From DATKLX01 sp035542155 (lineage in GTDB: Bacteria; Chloroflexota; Anaerolineae; Anaerolineales; Anaerolineaceae), in assembly GCA_035542155.1 (NCBI GenBank), contig DATKLX010000158.1:1-16928 (forward strand): a DNA stretch of 16,928 nucleotides, in the 5' to 3' direction. Below the pieces are notes generated by a model. It saw only the letters and a program-made list of their open reading frames with translations. It was not told the origin of the DNA and searched no databases. The translations under genes and the position numbers were made by a program. Position 1 is the first letter of the stretch. Every line of letters begins with the position of its first letter. This document shows, piece after piece, positions 1-7,815 of this stretch.

Positions 1-170
1 GGCTGCTCGCCGCGGGTCGGCTTGTAAACGACCGAAAACTCGTCCAGGCCAGGGTAGGTAATATGGGCGAGGAAGGTGTAGTTCGAGCCGCGTAAAAACT
101 GACCCTGCAGGGCAATTTCACCTTTCTGCAAGGCCGCCATGATCGTCATATTATCGGATGGATCTGACAT
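1..170 (-). CDS. SCO1664-family protein (partial, N-terminus only)
   Basis: The gene starts at the ATG at 170 and runs off the left edge, leaving about 56 codons. The visible residues (MSDPSDNMTIMAALQKGEIA..., then FLRGSNYTFLAHITYPG and VVYKPTRGEQ) match, from memory, the N-terminus of the SCO1664 family, an uncharacterised group with a distant protein/PI-kinase-like fold; the 'YKPxRGE' segment is its typical early strand. AGGAAG lies just upstream of the ATG. It follows the DUF3090 gene by 32 bases on the same strand, and these two families are regular neighbours in Actinobacteria, so an operon is likely. The biochemical role is unknown. The family call rests on recognition of a short N-terminal piece plus the neighbour. 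Confidence 0.72.
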   Translation of the reverse strand, partial: MSDPSDNMTIMAALQKGEIALQGQFLRGSNYTFLAHITYPGLDEFSVVYKPTRGEQ

Positions 171-202
171 GCTTCCTAATTTTCGCTCACGCCCGATCCA
201 GG

Positions 203-730
203 TCAGTGTTTGTGCCCGTTCTTTTTTGGACAGAAGTGTCCTTCAGGTTCCATCGGCTCGCCGCATTGCGGGCAGAGCGGGCGGCCACGATTGGCCAGAT
301 CCAAACCCCATGAGCACAGCGCCCGCATCTGCGAGCGCGTGCACCAAAACCGGACAACTCCCGCCTGCTCGACATCATCCCCCTCTGAGGAAATCTCACG
401 CGCCACCAGAACCATCAAGTCATGATCCGAGTCATACCCCAGACCCAGCTCCCCCACCCGGAATAAAGGGTCTACAGGTGGGAAGATGTGCATCTGATCT
501 TCAGTGAAGTCTGCCGTCGCGTCCACGAGTTCGGGAAACTTCTGGCTGATTTCCGCAAGAAACTGCTCGACTCCAACTGCCAGGGACTGGATCTGGACTT
601 TCTCGATTAACAGCGTGATCGTTCGTTCGTCCTGGACTCCCTGGAGGTAAAAAACACGCTCACCTGGTTTTCCAATTGCATCCGCCGTAATGTGATTTAC
701 GGGGTTCATGTCTAATTCAATGCGAGGCAT
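203..730 (-). CDS. DUF3090 family protein with C-terminal zinc ribbon
   Basis: A 175-residue protein, a normal length for DUF3090. N-terminal features are MPRIELDMNP and 'GERVFYLQG'; the middle carries 'LLIEKVQIQSLA'; the C-terminal tail is a compact zinc-ribbon-like motif with C153, C156, H165 and C167 (CPQCGEPMEPEGHFCP). The function of the family is unknown; it co-occurs with SCO1664-family genes, as here. The start is well supported: ATG at 730 is preceded by AAGAGGG with a 7-base spacer, and a strong promoter lies at 786-813. The downstream SCO1664-family gene begins 32 bases after the stop, so the two are probably co-transcribed. Family assignment is from recognition of the sequence pattern. 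Confidence 0.85.
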   Translation of the reverse strand: MPRIELDMNPVNHITADAIGKPGERVFYLQGVQDERTITLLIEKVQIQSLAVGVEQFLAEISQKFPELVDATADFTEDQMHIFPPVDPLFRVGELGLGYDSDHDLMVLVAREISSEGDDVEQAGVVRFWCTRSQMRALCSWGLDLANRGRPLCPQCGEPMEPEGHFCPKKNGHKH

Positions 731-785
731 CAGGGTACCCTCTTGCCAAGTTGGTCAGAAAAAACTTTCGCATCATTGATATTTA

Positions 786-813
786 AGTATACCAGAATAC
801 CCAAGAGAGTCAA
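786..813 (-). promoter_or_regulatory. Sigma-70-type promoter for the DUF3090/SCO1664 operon
   Basis: Read on the minus strand: TTGACT (813-808), a 16-base spacer, then TATACT (791-786) preceded by TGG, which makes an extended -10. Transcription would start near 779, about 50 bases upstream of the DUF3090 start. Confidence 0.65.
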
Positions 814-933
814 AATTTTGTCATCTTCGAAATTTGCGAGGATTATGGGGGAGGGAGAAGGGGCGGGAGGGTGAGAGAGGTTGGCGCTGGAAACTGGGAC
901 ACAGCCGAATTTTCAGATAGACTTAGGGTCTGG

Positions 934-980
934 TCCTCTCGCAGAGCGGGTCGACACATCGGTCGACCCCTACCAGAGGA
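934..980. other. Interrupted inverted repeat downstream of pfkA
   Basis: The inner arms GGGTCGAC (948-955) and GTCGACCC (962-969) are perfect complements around a 6-base loop. An outer pair TCCTCT (934-939) and AGAGGA (975-980) lies on the same axis, separated by unequal internal loops. It sits 25 bases past the pfkA stop, where a terminator or mRNA-stabilising hairpin would be expected. There is no clear T tract on the minus strand after it, so ordinary intrinsic termination is not established. Confidence 0.45.
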
Positions 981-1004
981 ATGGTTCTCGGTTCGCGCGT
1001 CTTT

Positions 1005-1982
1005 TTACCTCGCCAGTATCCGGGCCATGCTGTAATAGTCCATATTCAACTCACGGTGGTGCGAAACAACTTCGGAGATCGGTATGGGGATGATATCACG
1101 CCCGTCCAGACCGGTCATCACGTTGTTCTCACCCTGGACGAGGAACTCGACCGCCTTGACACCGAAGCGGGTTGCCAGGTTGCGGTCGAAGGCGCTGGGC
1201 TTGCCCCCGCGCTGGACGTGGCCAAGGATGGTCACCCGGGTAGTAAAGCCGACGTCCATGTCATCGATGATTTTTGCCAGGTCGTTGGTCTTGATGAAAT
1301 AGCCCTCGGCGACGATGATGATCGCATGCGTCTTACCGCGCCGGTAGGCCTCGCCGATCGAGTCGGCCACTTCCTGGACTGGAACCTCTACCTCGGGTAC
1401 CAGGACCACCTCAGCCCCTGTGACCACACCGGCGACCACGCCGAGGTACCCGCAGGCGCGCCCCATCACCTCGACCAGGAACGCGCGGTTATGCGATGAG
1501 GCGGTATCGCGCAGCTTGTCGATCGAATCGACGATCGTGTTAAGGGCAGTATCCACGCCAATGCACATGTCCGTGCCCCAAATGTCGTTGTCGATCGAAG
1601 CTGGTATGCCGATCACACAGACGCCCTGCTCGGCCAGCTTCTGAGCGCCGTTGAGCGATCCGTCCCCGCCGATCACCACCACGGCGTCGATCTCGGCGTT
1701 GTTCAACTGGCGGATCGCCTCGCGCTGCCCACGCTGCTCGCGGAAGAACTCGCTACGCCGGGTCTCGAGGATAGTCCCGCCGCGCTGCAGGATTCCACCC
1801 ACATCGCGAGCGCCCATCGGGCGGAAGTTGCCGTGGATCATCCCTTCGTAACCGCCGACAATCCCAACCACTTTCATGTCGTTGGCCAGGCCAGTGCGCA
1901 CCACGGCACGAATAGCGGGGTTCATTCCAGGCGCATCGCCACCTGAGGTCATCACCCCAATCGTTCTGATATTTTGTTTCAT
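1005..1982 (-). CDS. pfkA: ATP-dependent 6-phosphofructokinase
   Basis: Phosphorylates fructose 6-phosphate to fructose 1,6-bisphosphate in cytoplasmic glycolysis. At 325 residues it has the normal bacterial PfkA length. Visible motifs: GGDAPGMN (14-21); GGDGS (105-109), whose Gly at the position corresponding to E. coli 104 favours ATP over pyrophosphate as donor; SIDND (129-133) with the catalytic Asp131; MGR (173-175) in substrate binding; and HVQRGG (255-260). The 'PASIDND' segment lacks the Lys typical of PPi-dependent enzymes. The start ATG at 1982 is only 10 bases past the dnaE stop, with AGGCGG in between as ribosome binding site, so it is the second gene of a dnaE-pfkA operon. Confidence 0.96.
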   Translation of the reverse strand: MKQNIRTIGVMTSGGDAPGMNPAIRAVVRTGLANDMKVVGIVGGYEGMIHGNFRPMGARDVGGILQRGGTILETRRSEFFREQRGQREAIRQLNNAEIDAVVVIGGDGSLNGAQKLAEQGVCVIGIPASIDNDIWGTDMCIGVDTALNTIVDSIDKLRDTASSHNRAFLVEVMGRACGYLGVVAGVVTGAEVVLVPEVEVPVQEVADSIGEAYRRGKTHAIIIVAEGYFIKTNDLAKIIDDMDVGFTTRVTILGHVQRGGKPSAFDRNLATRFGVKAVEFLVQGENNVMTGLDGRDIIPIPISEVVSHHRELNMDYYSMARILAR

Positions 1983-1992
1983 GGTGAACCGC

Positions 1993-4900
1993 CTATTGAA
2001 TTTTCAAAGGGTCAATACGAATGTTTTCTTCGCCCGCGAATTGTATCAGCTTTCGGATTAAATCGGGGTTGATCCCGGTCGATTCGTTGGGAAATTCCAG
2101 CAGATAGCGGCGGCCGGCCTCGAAGACGTGGAAGGCAAAGCGGTCTTTGCCGGGGCATTCTTTCAGCGCCCCGTAAATGCACCTGAGCAGGCGGACATCC
2201 TTTTCTTTTTCCCCGCTCGAGCGCAGGACAACGGTCAGCATGCGCGGGCCTTCGTCCTCCGGGTTAGAGCGGGCCAGGAGCGGCGCGGCCTGGACGATCA
2301 TGGTGGGCAGCACAGGGGGAAGATCGTAAATTCCCACCGGAGCGCCAACCGGGGCAGGCGAAGTCATCGGTGCTGAGGGAAATAGAGCGGAATCCAGACT
2401 TTCCCCTGCCGAGGCCGGTTCGGCAGGGGCTACGATGGGGATTTCGTTGGCCGCGGCCACCGCCGATGGGATGAGGGCAGGCGCCCATTCACTTTCCCCA
2501 AGCTCAGGGGGCGGCAAAAAGTCAAAATCGTCCGGCGGTGGAGGCATATCCAGGTCCGAGTCCCAATCCGGAACGTCCATCTCCATCGAGCCCGGGGCTG
2601 CCGGCTGCACAAGATAACCTTTCACCGGCTCAGCGATCGCCGGTTTCCTGACGTCATCAGGCGGTGAGCTCTCCTGCCCGGGCGCGGGAGGGGGCAGAAT
2701 ACGGTCAGCGAGGATCTTGGGATCGCCGCTGTCGTTGTCGACTTTGCCCTCTACCATGAGGACGGTATCGGGGGCAACCAGGCGTGAGCACTGCTCCCAG
2801 GTGCGGGGGAAAACGACCACCTCGATATTGCCCTGGACATCCTCGAGGGTGATGAAACCCATCGCCTTGCCGTCTTTGGTGATGTGAGTGCGGAAACGAG
2901 CCACGATCCCCGCCACGACCACTTTATCTTTTTTGCTGCTCACCTCACCCAATTGCCCTGAATAGTGAGTGATCTTTCCCTGGAGCGATTTCAGGTAAGG
3001 AGTAAGGGGGTGGTCGGAGACGTAGAGACCGATCAGCTCCTTCTCCCAGTTGAGCAGCTCTTTGCGGTCGAGGGTGACGCTCTCCGGCAGGCGGATCTCT
3101 TCGACCGCACCGCCGACTGCGTCGAAAAAGCTGAGCTGGCTGCTGGTCGCGGCGCGGAAGTGGGACGCGCTGACGTTGATGATCTTATCCAGGGCGTCGA
3201 GCATGGCCATGCGCGGGCCGAACTGGTCTAACGCCCCGACACGGATCAGGCACTCCAGAGGGCGGCGGCCTACGGCGCGCAGGTCCACCCGGCGGGCCAG
3301 GTCGTTGAGGGAGGTAAAGCGGCCATTCTTACGCGCTTCGATGATCAGCTCGACCGCGCCCTGGCCCACGTTCTTGACCGCCCCCATCCCGAAGCGGATG
3401 GCAGGCATCTTTTCGGGCAGATCCTCGATGGTAAAGTCCCAGCCGCTGGCGTTGATATCCGGGGGCAGCACCGGCACGCCCAGGGCGCGGCAATCGGCCA
3501 CGTAAAAGGCCACCTTCTCCGTCTCGTTTTTGGAGGCGGAGAGCAGGGCGGTCATGTACTCGGCGGTGTAATGGCACTTGAGGAATGCGGTCTGGACCGC
3601 GATCACGCCGTAGTCTGCGGCGTGGCTGTTGTGGACGAGAATGTCATTGGCGACAAAATTGTGCGTCCCAGGGATTTCGAGATCGTAGGTTTGCTTTTCA
3701 CCGATCAGCTCGATCGACTCGACCCGATCCCAATAAATGTCGCTCTCCGCAAAACATTTCAGCTCCGGATCGTCAAAATACGCCGCCAACCGGCTAACAG
3801 TGGTACGGGTAAACCCAACCTTGCCTGCGGAGTTCGTGGGTGAAAATTCACGCTGTGCGATGCCCGCCTCGGCGTTGACCTGGAGCCAGGTAACCCCGGC
3901 CCGCTCCTTCGCCGCGCGAATCCGCCCTTTTATCCCCGCCGGGATAATATCTTTTGTTCCTTTGGCCAGGGAAATCCGCTCGAGAACCAGGGCTTCCAAT
4001 GCCGCCTTTTTCTCGACCTGGACCATGTGGCAACCGATCCTCGCCGCGAAGCGGGCAATATTCTCATTCCCGGTGACAAACAGTTGGTAGCCGATCCGTC
4101 CATCTTTGTAAGGAAAACGGACGGTGCGCAGACTGCTGAGGATGCCCAGGCGCAGGAGCAGGTGTTGAACCTGGCGGCCCAGCCGCTCGGAGGCAGTCGC
4201 ATAGAACAGGCAGCGGCTGGCGGTATCGATATGGCCATCCCCCTGCCACATGCGGCTGAGCATCAGACCGACCTGCCGGTTGTTCAGCTCAAAGACCGCT
4301 GCCGGGATTTCCTTCTGACTCGCCGTCTTGCCGAGCAAGCCCAGCTGGCCGGCCCAGGTAAAGATCCCGGGCGGCTGATTTCGCTCAATCCGCCGGGCAT
4401 AGACGGACCAGGTACCTTTTTGCATCGCAATCGAACAGCGCACGTTGGGGAACTGCTCGGCAGCGCGGACGAAATCATCCACTTCGGCCTGGTCCTGGTT
4501 GTAGAAATATACGGAATACGGGTGGCACAGGTTGCCTTCGGCAAGCAGATGGCCCAGGGCGATCACCTCGTGATCCGGCCACTCGCGCCGGCCTTCAACC
4601 GGGATCTGGCGCGGTGCGGCGATATGCATCCCCGGCTGGAGCTGGTCCAGCCGCTGCCAGCCATCGATGGTATAGAACGGGTGGTTGGCAGTAGCTTCGA
4701 TCTTCCGACCAGATGCAGTTACCAGCCGGTAGACTGGCTTGATTCCATTATCCATCACTTGCGCCACACGGCCGCTCCCCAATTTGAGCTGGCCGATATC
4801 ATAGGTGAGCGTTTCGTTGAGCAGCGCAGGCTGGCGGTATAGATCCTCAACACGGATCAATCGCCCGCTGGACGCGTCGATCACCTCCACATCGCCCGGC

Positions 4901-7149
4901 AAACACTTGTTGAACCCATAGCGGGCAAACTCTTCCCAGTCACTGAAGATGGCCTCGGCGGTCTCCTGGGGGAGGTTGTGTTTGACCGCGCCTTTGACAA
5001 ACTTCTCGCGGTGTTTGAGCAGCTTTTCCTTCTGCTTCTTGGCGATCACCTTGCGCAGCTCGTCCGACTCGGACATGGTATAGCCAGCCAAGTCCACGGC
5101 GGCGCGCATGATCTGCTCCTGGTAAACCGGGATGCCGTAGGTCTCGTTGAAGATCGGCTCCAGGGCCGGGTGGCGGTAGGTGGTCTTCTCCTCGCCGTGC
5201 ATGCGGCGGATATAGGTGGGGATAAACTCGAGCGGACCGGGACGGTAGAGGGCTACCATGGCGATGACGTTGGCCAGGTTGGTCGGCTTCATCTGGGTGA
5301 TGTAGCGGGTCATCCCCGTGCCTTCCAATTGAAAGACGCCGGCGGTCTTGCCCTGGCCGATGAAGCGGAAAGTCTCCTCGTCGTCGACGGGGATCGTGTC
5401 CAGGGTATACTCGATGCCGTGGCGCTGACAGATCAGCAGGCAGGCCTGGGCCATGATTGAGAGAGTCGCCAGGCCGAGAAAATCTACTTTGAGCAGGCCG
5501 AGCGACTCGAGAATGGACATCTCGAACTGGGTGACCGTCTTGACCGGGCTGTCCTCGGCCCCGCTGGTCGGGCGGTGGAGGGGGATGTACTCGACCACGG
5601 GCCGGTCGGCGATGACCAGACCCGCCGCGTGAGTCCCGGCGTTGCGTACCACGCCCTCCATCTTTGCGGCGGTGTCGATCAGCGTGCGCAGGGTCTCGTT
5701 CTCGTCATAGATCGCCTTGAACTCAGGCACCTCTTCGAGGGCGTCGGCAATAGTTTTGTCGAGGACGGGAGGGATCAGCTTGGCGACGCGGTCCACCTCC
5801 GGGATGGGAATATCCATCACGCGGCCCACGTCGCGGAGGGCAGCCCGCGCCTTGAGGGTGCCAAAGGTGATGATCTGGGCGACCTTATCATCGCCGTACT
5901 TGTTTGCGCAGTACTCGAGCATCTTCGGGCGCAGATCGTCGCGGAAATCCAGGTCGATATCGGGCATCGAGATGCGGCCCGGGTTGAGGAAGCGCTCGAA
6001 AATCAACCCCTGCTCGATCGGCTCGACCAGGGTGATATCGAGGGAATAGGCTACCAGCGAACCGGCTGCCGAGCCGCGGGCGTTGTACCAGATTCCCTCC
6101 TGGCGGGCGAAGCGGCAAAGGTCCCAGACAATGAGGAAATAGGCGTCAAAGCCCATCTGGTGGATCACGCCTAATTCGTACTCGAGGCGCTCGCGCACCT
6201 TTGGATCTCGGGCGCGAGGACCGTAGCGGCGCTGGACGCCTTCTTCGCAAAGGCGGCTCAGGTAGGTTTCGGCGGTTTCCCCTTCCGGGACCGGAAAAAC
6301 CGGCAGGTGATAGCCATTGGTTGCCAGGTCGACCTGGCAACGTTCGGCGATTAACTGGGTATTGCTCAGCGCTTCGGGTACGTCGGCGAAGAGAGAAGCC
6401 ATTTCCTGCGGGCTGCGCAAGTAATAAGACTGGTCGGTCATGCGGAAGCGGTTCTCGTCGCTGAGCAGCGAGCCGGTCTGGATGGCGAGGAGGATATCCT
6501 GGAGGCGGGCGTCGCCTGGCTCGATGTAGTGGACGTCGTTGGTCGCCACGTAGCGCGCCTGGTAGCGCTCACCCAACTCGAGGAGAGTGCGGTTGAGTGC
6601 GGGCAACTCTTTGATCTCATGCTGCTGCAGCTCGATGAAGAACCGGTCCGCGCCAAAGACGTCGTAATACCAGTCGAGCTTTTTGCGGGCCGCATCAGGC
6701 CCTTCGCGCAGGATGGTACGCGGGACGTCGGCGGCCATACAGCCCGAGGTGGCGATCAGGCCTTCGGCGTGATCGGCGAGGAATTCTTTGTCGATGCGAG
6801 GGAAATAATAGAACCCCTTGAGCTGAGCGGCGCTGGCAATCTGGAGGAGGTTGCGATAGCCAGCCATGTTCTCGGCCAGGAGCAGGAGATGGGAAGACTG
6901 CTTATCCACCTTGGAGTCGCGATCTTCCATCCTGCGCGCGGCGAGATAGGCCTCGAGCCCGATGATCGGCTTAATCCCGGCCGTGGTCGCCGCGTTATAG
7001 AACTCGATCACCCCAAACATCGTCCCGTGATCGGTGATGGCAACGGAGCTCATCCCCATCTCCTGGACTTTTTTGACCAGCTTCTTGATGTTGCTGAACC
7101 CATCCAGGAGTGAATATTCGGAATGGACGTGGAGGTGAGTGAAAGACAT
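1993..7149 (-). CDS. dnaE: DNA polymerase III alpha subunit, intein-containing precursor
   Basis: Replicative polymerase catalytic subunit. The 1718-residue precursor becomes about 1292 residues after removal of the intein (residues 749-1174). Domains in order: PHP domain (1-210) with HxH 6/8, D40-H41, E66, H87, C137, D205 and H207 all present; polymerase core with PDIDLD (catalytic D397, D399) and D556 in KVDFLG; a helix-hairpin-helix stretch near 1245-1290; a clamp-binding-like QLSFF motif (1338-1342); an OB fold (about 1406-1484); a Pro/Ala/acidic linker (about 1486-1632); and a small C-terminal domain (1634-1718), possibly the clamp-loader-binding region. The start ATG at 7149 has no clear Shine-Dalgarno, but the N-terminus MSFTHLHVHSEYSLLDG is canonical. 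E. coli DnaE is 1160 residues; the excess is mostly the linker. pfkA follows 10 bases later. Confidence 0.97.
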   Translation of the reverse strand: MSFTHLHVHSEYSLLDGFSNIKKLVKKVQEMGMSSVAITDHGTMFGVIEFYNAATTAGIKPIIGLEAYLAARRMEDRDSKVDKQSSHLLLLAENMAGYRNLLQIASAAQLKGFYYFPRIDKEFLADHAEGLIATSGCMAADVPRTILREGPDAARKKLDWYYDVFGADRFFIELQQHEIKELPALNRTLLELGERYQARYVATNDVHYIEPGDARLQDILLAIQTGSLLSDENRFRMTDQSYYLRSPQEMASLFADVPEALSNTQLIAERCQVDLATNGYHLPVFPVPEGETAETYLSRLCEEGVQRRYGPRARDPKVRERLEYELGVIHQMGFDAYFLIVWDLCRFARQEGIWYNARGSAAGSLVAYSLDITLVEPIEQGLIFERFLNPGRISMPDIDLDFRDDLRPKMLEYCANKYGDDKVAQIITFGTLKARAALRDVGRVMDIPIPEVDRVAKLIPPVLDKTIADALEEVPEFKAIYDENETLRTLIDTAAKMEGVVRNAGTHAAGLVIADRPVVEYIPLHRPTSGAEDSPVKTVTQFEMSILESLGLLKVDFLGLATLSIMAQACLLICQRHGIEYTLDTIPVDDEETFRFIGQGKTAGVFQLEGTGMTRYITQMKPTNLANVIAMVALYRPGPLEFIPTYIRRMHGEEKTTYRHPALEPIFNETYGIPVYQEQIMRAAVDLAGYTMSESDELRKVIAKKQKEKLLKHREKFVKGAVKHNLPQETAEAIFSDWEEFARYGFNKCLPGDVEVIDASSGRLIRVEDLYRQPALLNETLTYDIGQLKLGSGRVAQVMDNGIKPVYRLVTASGRKIEATANHPFYTIDGWQRLDQLQPGMHIAAPRQIPVEGRREWPDHEVIALGHLLAEGNLCHPYSVYFYNQDQAEVDDFVRAAEQFPNVRCSIAMQKGTWSVYARRIERNQPPGIFTWAGQLGLLGKTASQKEIPAAVFELNNRQVGLMLSRMWQGDGHIDTASRCLFYATASERLGRQVQHLLLRLGILSSLRTVRFPYKDGRIGYQLFVTGNENIARFAARIGCHMVQVEKKAALEALVLERISLAKGTKDIIPAGIKGRIRAAKERAGVTWLQVNAEAGIAQREFSPTNSAGKVGFTRTTVSRLAAYFDDPELKCFAESDIYWDRVESIELIGEKQTYDLEIPGTHNFVANDILVHNSHAADYGVIAVQTAFLKCHYTAEYMTALLSASKNETEKVAFYVADCRALGVPVLPPDINASGWDFTIEDLPEKMPAIRFGMGAVKNVGQGAVELIIEARKNGRFTSLNDLARRVDLRAVGRRPLECLIRVGALDQFGPRMAMLDALDKIINVSASHFRAATSSQLSFFDAVGGAVEEIRLPESVTLDRKELLNWEKELIGLYVSDHPLTPYLKSLQGKITHYSGQLGEVSSKKDKVVVAGIVARFRTHITKDGKAMGFITLEDVQGNIEVVVFPRTWEQCSRLVAPDTVLMVEGKVDNDSGDPKILADRILPPPAPGQESSPPDDVRKPAIAEPVKGYLVQPAAPGSMEMDVPDWDSDLDMPPPPDDFDFLPPPELGESEWAPALIPSAVAAANEIPIVAPAEPASAGESLDSALFPSAPMTSPAPVGAPVGIYDLPPVLPTMIVQAAPLLARSNPEDEGPRMLTVVLRSSGEKEKDVRLLRCIYGALKECPGKDRFAFHVFEAGRRYLLEFPNESTGINPDLIRKLIQFAGEENIRIDPLKIQ
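3628..4905 (-). other. In-frame DnaE intein with LAGLIDADG homing endonuclease
   Basis: A 426-residue intein (precursor residues 749-1174) interrupts the conserved FNK|SHA segment of DnaE. In intein numbering: Cys1 (CLPGDVEV) begins block A; TANH (72-75) is block B; the endonuclease carries two LAGLIDADG-type helices, 'LGHLLAEGNL' with E123 and 'MLSRMWQGDGHI' with D223, plus a block D-like 'KEIP' (198-201); block F is 'YDLEIPGTHNFVAN' (407-420); block G ends 'ILVHN' with His425 and Asn426. The +1 extein residue is Ser1175. All splicing residues and both endonuclease acids are present, so it is predicted to splice autocatalytically and may still home. A basic stretch at about 318-375 may be an extra DNA-recognition region. 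The join restores uninterrupted DnaE sequence. Confidence 0.95.
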
Positions 7150-7193
7150 AAGGGTAATTGCCAGCAGTCAGAAAAGGCTCGAATCTGCATTTG

Positions 7194-7202
7194 ATTATAG
7201 CA
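7194..7202 (-). promoter_or_regulatory. Extended -10 promoter for the dnaE-pfkA operon
   Basis: Read on the minus strand, TGC followed by a perfect TATAAT (7199-7194). No good -35 box is found at 16-18 bases spacing, consistent with an extended -10 promoter. The predicted start near 7187 gives a leader of about 37 bases to the dnaE ATG. Confidence 0.55.
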
Positions 7203-7291
7203 AAGGATGAATCAACGGATACCCTACGCTTGCCTTAAAATATGGGTGAAACCTTCAAGACCGTTAGAAACCCTTTTGGACGCGGATACAC

Positions 7292-7320
7292 TTGAAAAAA
7301 ACCGGGGGATCTGCTATGAT
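7292..7320 (+). promoter_or_regulatory. Near-consensus sigma-70 promoter
   Basis: TTGAAA (7292-7297), a 17-base spacer, then TATGAT (7315-7320) preceded by TGC, an extended -10. It drives the small gene at 7367. The TTG of the -35 box is also in frame with that gene, which could mislead start calling. Confidence 0.75.
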
Positions 7321-7353
7321 TTTGCCATTCGCGGTCCGAATTAGCAGATTATC

Positions 7354-7360
7354 AAGAGGG
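7354..7360 (+). promoter_or_regulatory. Ribosome binding site that sets the start at 7367
   Basis: AAGAGGG lies 6 bases before the ATG at 7367 and 3 bases before the adjacent in-frame ATG at 7364. The former spacing is better. It rules against the longer TTG-initiated reading from 7292, which lies inside the promoter. Confidence 0.7.
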
Positions 7361-7366
7361 AAAATG

Positions 7367-7786
7367 ATGGAAAAGCCGAGCGTTCAAGGAGATGGAACCA
7401 GGGAGCACCCCTGGCAGCTAAAAACCCCCAGTGGGTCCTCCGAATACACCATGTACCGGGATGAAACCTCTAACCCACCATCCCTGGTCTGCACGGTTGG
7501 CAAGACCGAGCTGCGCTACCACTTGAGGGCCCTGGAGGACCTGCACGCCATGCTCAAAGCCCACGGTGATTGGATGTCGCTGGGCAGCGCCGACGAACAG
7601 AAACCGGCAGCCGAGGGAACAGTCGAAGCCTGGGGACGTTCTCCGGAAAACCCCGTCGGGGGGTGGTACGGGTTGAAAAAAGGCCTGCGCGGCCGGTTCG
7701 GCATGTACATCCCCCCGCTGATGGAGGCTCTCGGGCTGGCCGAAGTCGAGCACAATGCCAAAAACAACCGTATGCGAGCAATATGA
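7367..7786 (+). CDS. Small conserved hypothetical protein (probably DUF6855-like)
   Basis: A 139-residue soluble protein with no signal peptide or membrane segment. Its sequence (GTREHPWQLKTPSGSSEY near the N-terminus, 'ALEDLHAMLKAHGDWMSLG', 'PAAEGTVEAWGRSPENPVGG' and the closing 'NNRMRAI') resembles short hypothetical proteins seen in Actinobacteria and Chloroflexi, which I recall as DUF6855; I cannot check the accession. No function is known. It is transcribed alone from the promoter at 7292-7320, divergently from dnaE; RNase J downstream has its own promoter. The start is fixed by AAGAGGG at 7354-7360; ATG 7364 is a one-codon alternative. Confidence 0.8.
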   Translation: MEKPSVQGDGTREHPWQLKTPSGSSEYTMYRDETSNPPSLVCTVGKTELRYHLRALEDLHAMLKAHGDWMSLGSADEQKPAAEGTVEAWGRSPENPVGGWYGLKKGLRGRFGMYIPPLMEALGLAEVEHNAKNNRMRAI

Positions 7787-7815
7787 GCGGTAGACGTATC
7801 TGGTTGTGAAAAACT

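Noticed and set aside
1005..1982. PPi-dependent phosphofructokinase
   Set aside because: GGDGS instead of GGDD and no Lys before the TIDND/SIDND motif both favour ATP as donor.
4027..4842. A 271-codon plus-strand open frame inside the dnaE intein region
   Set aside because: Entirely antisense to the intein, whose motifs are unmistakable; no family resemblance on the plus strand.
7292..7366. TTG start at 7292 for the small conserved gene
   Set aside because: That TTG is part of the -35 box of a near-consensus promoter, and a proper ribosome binding site lies at 7354-7360.
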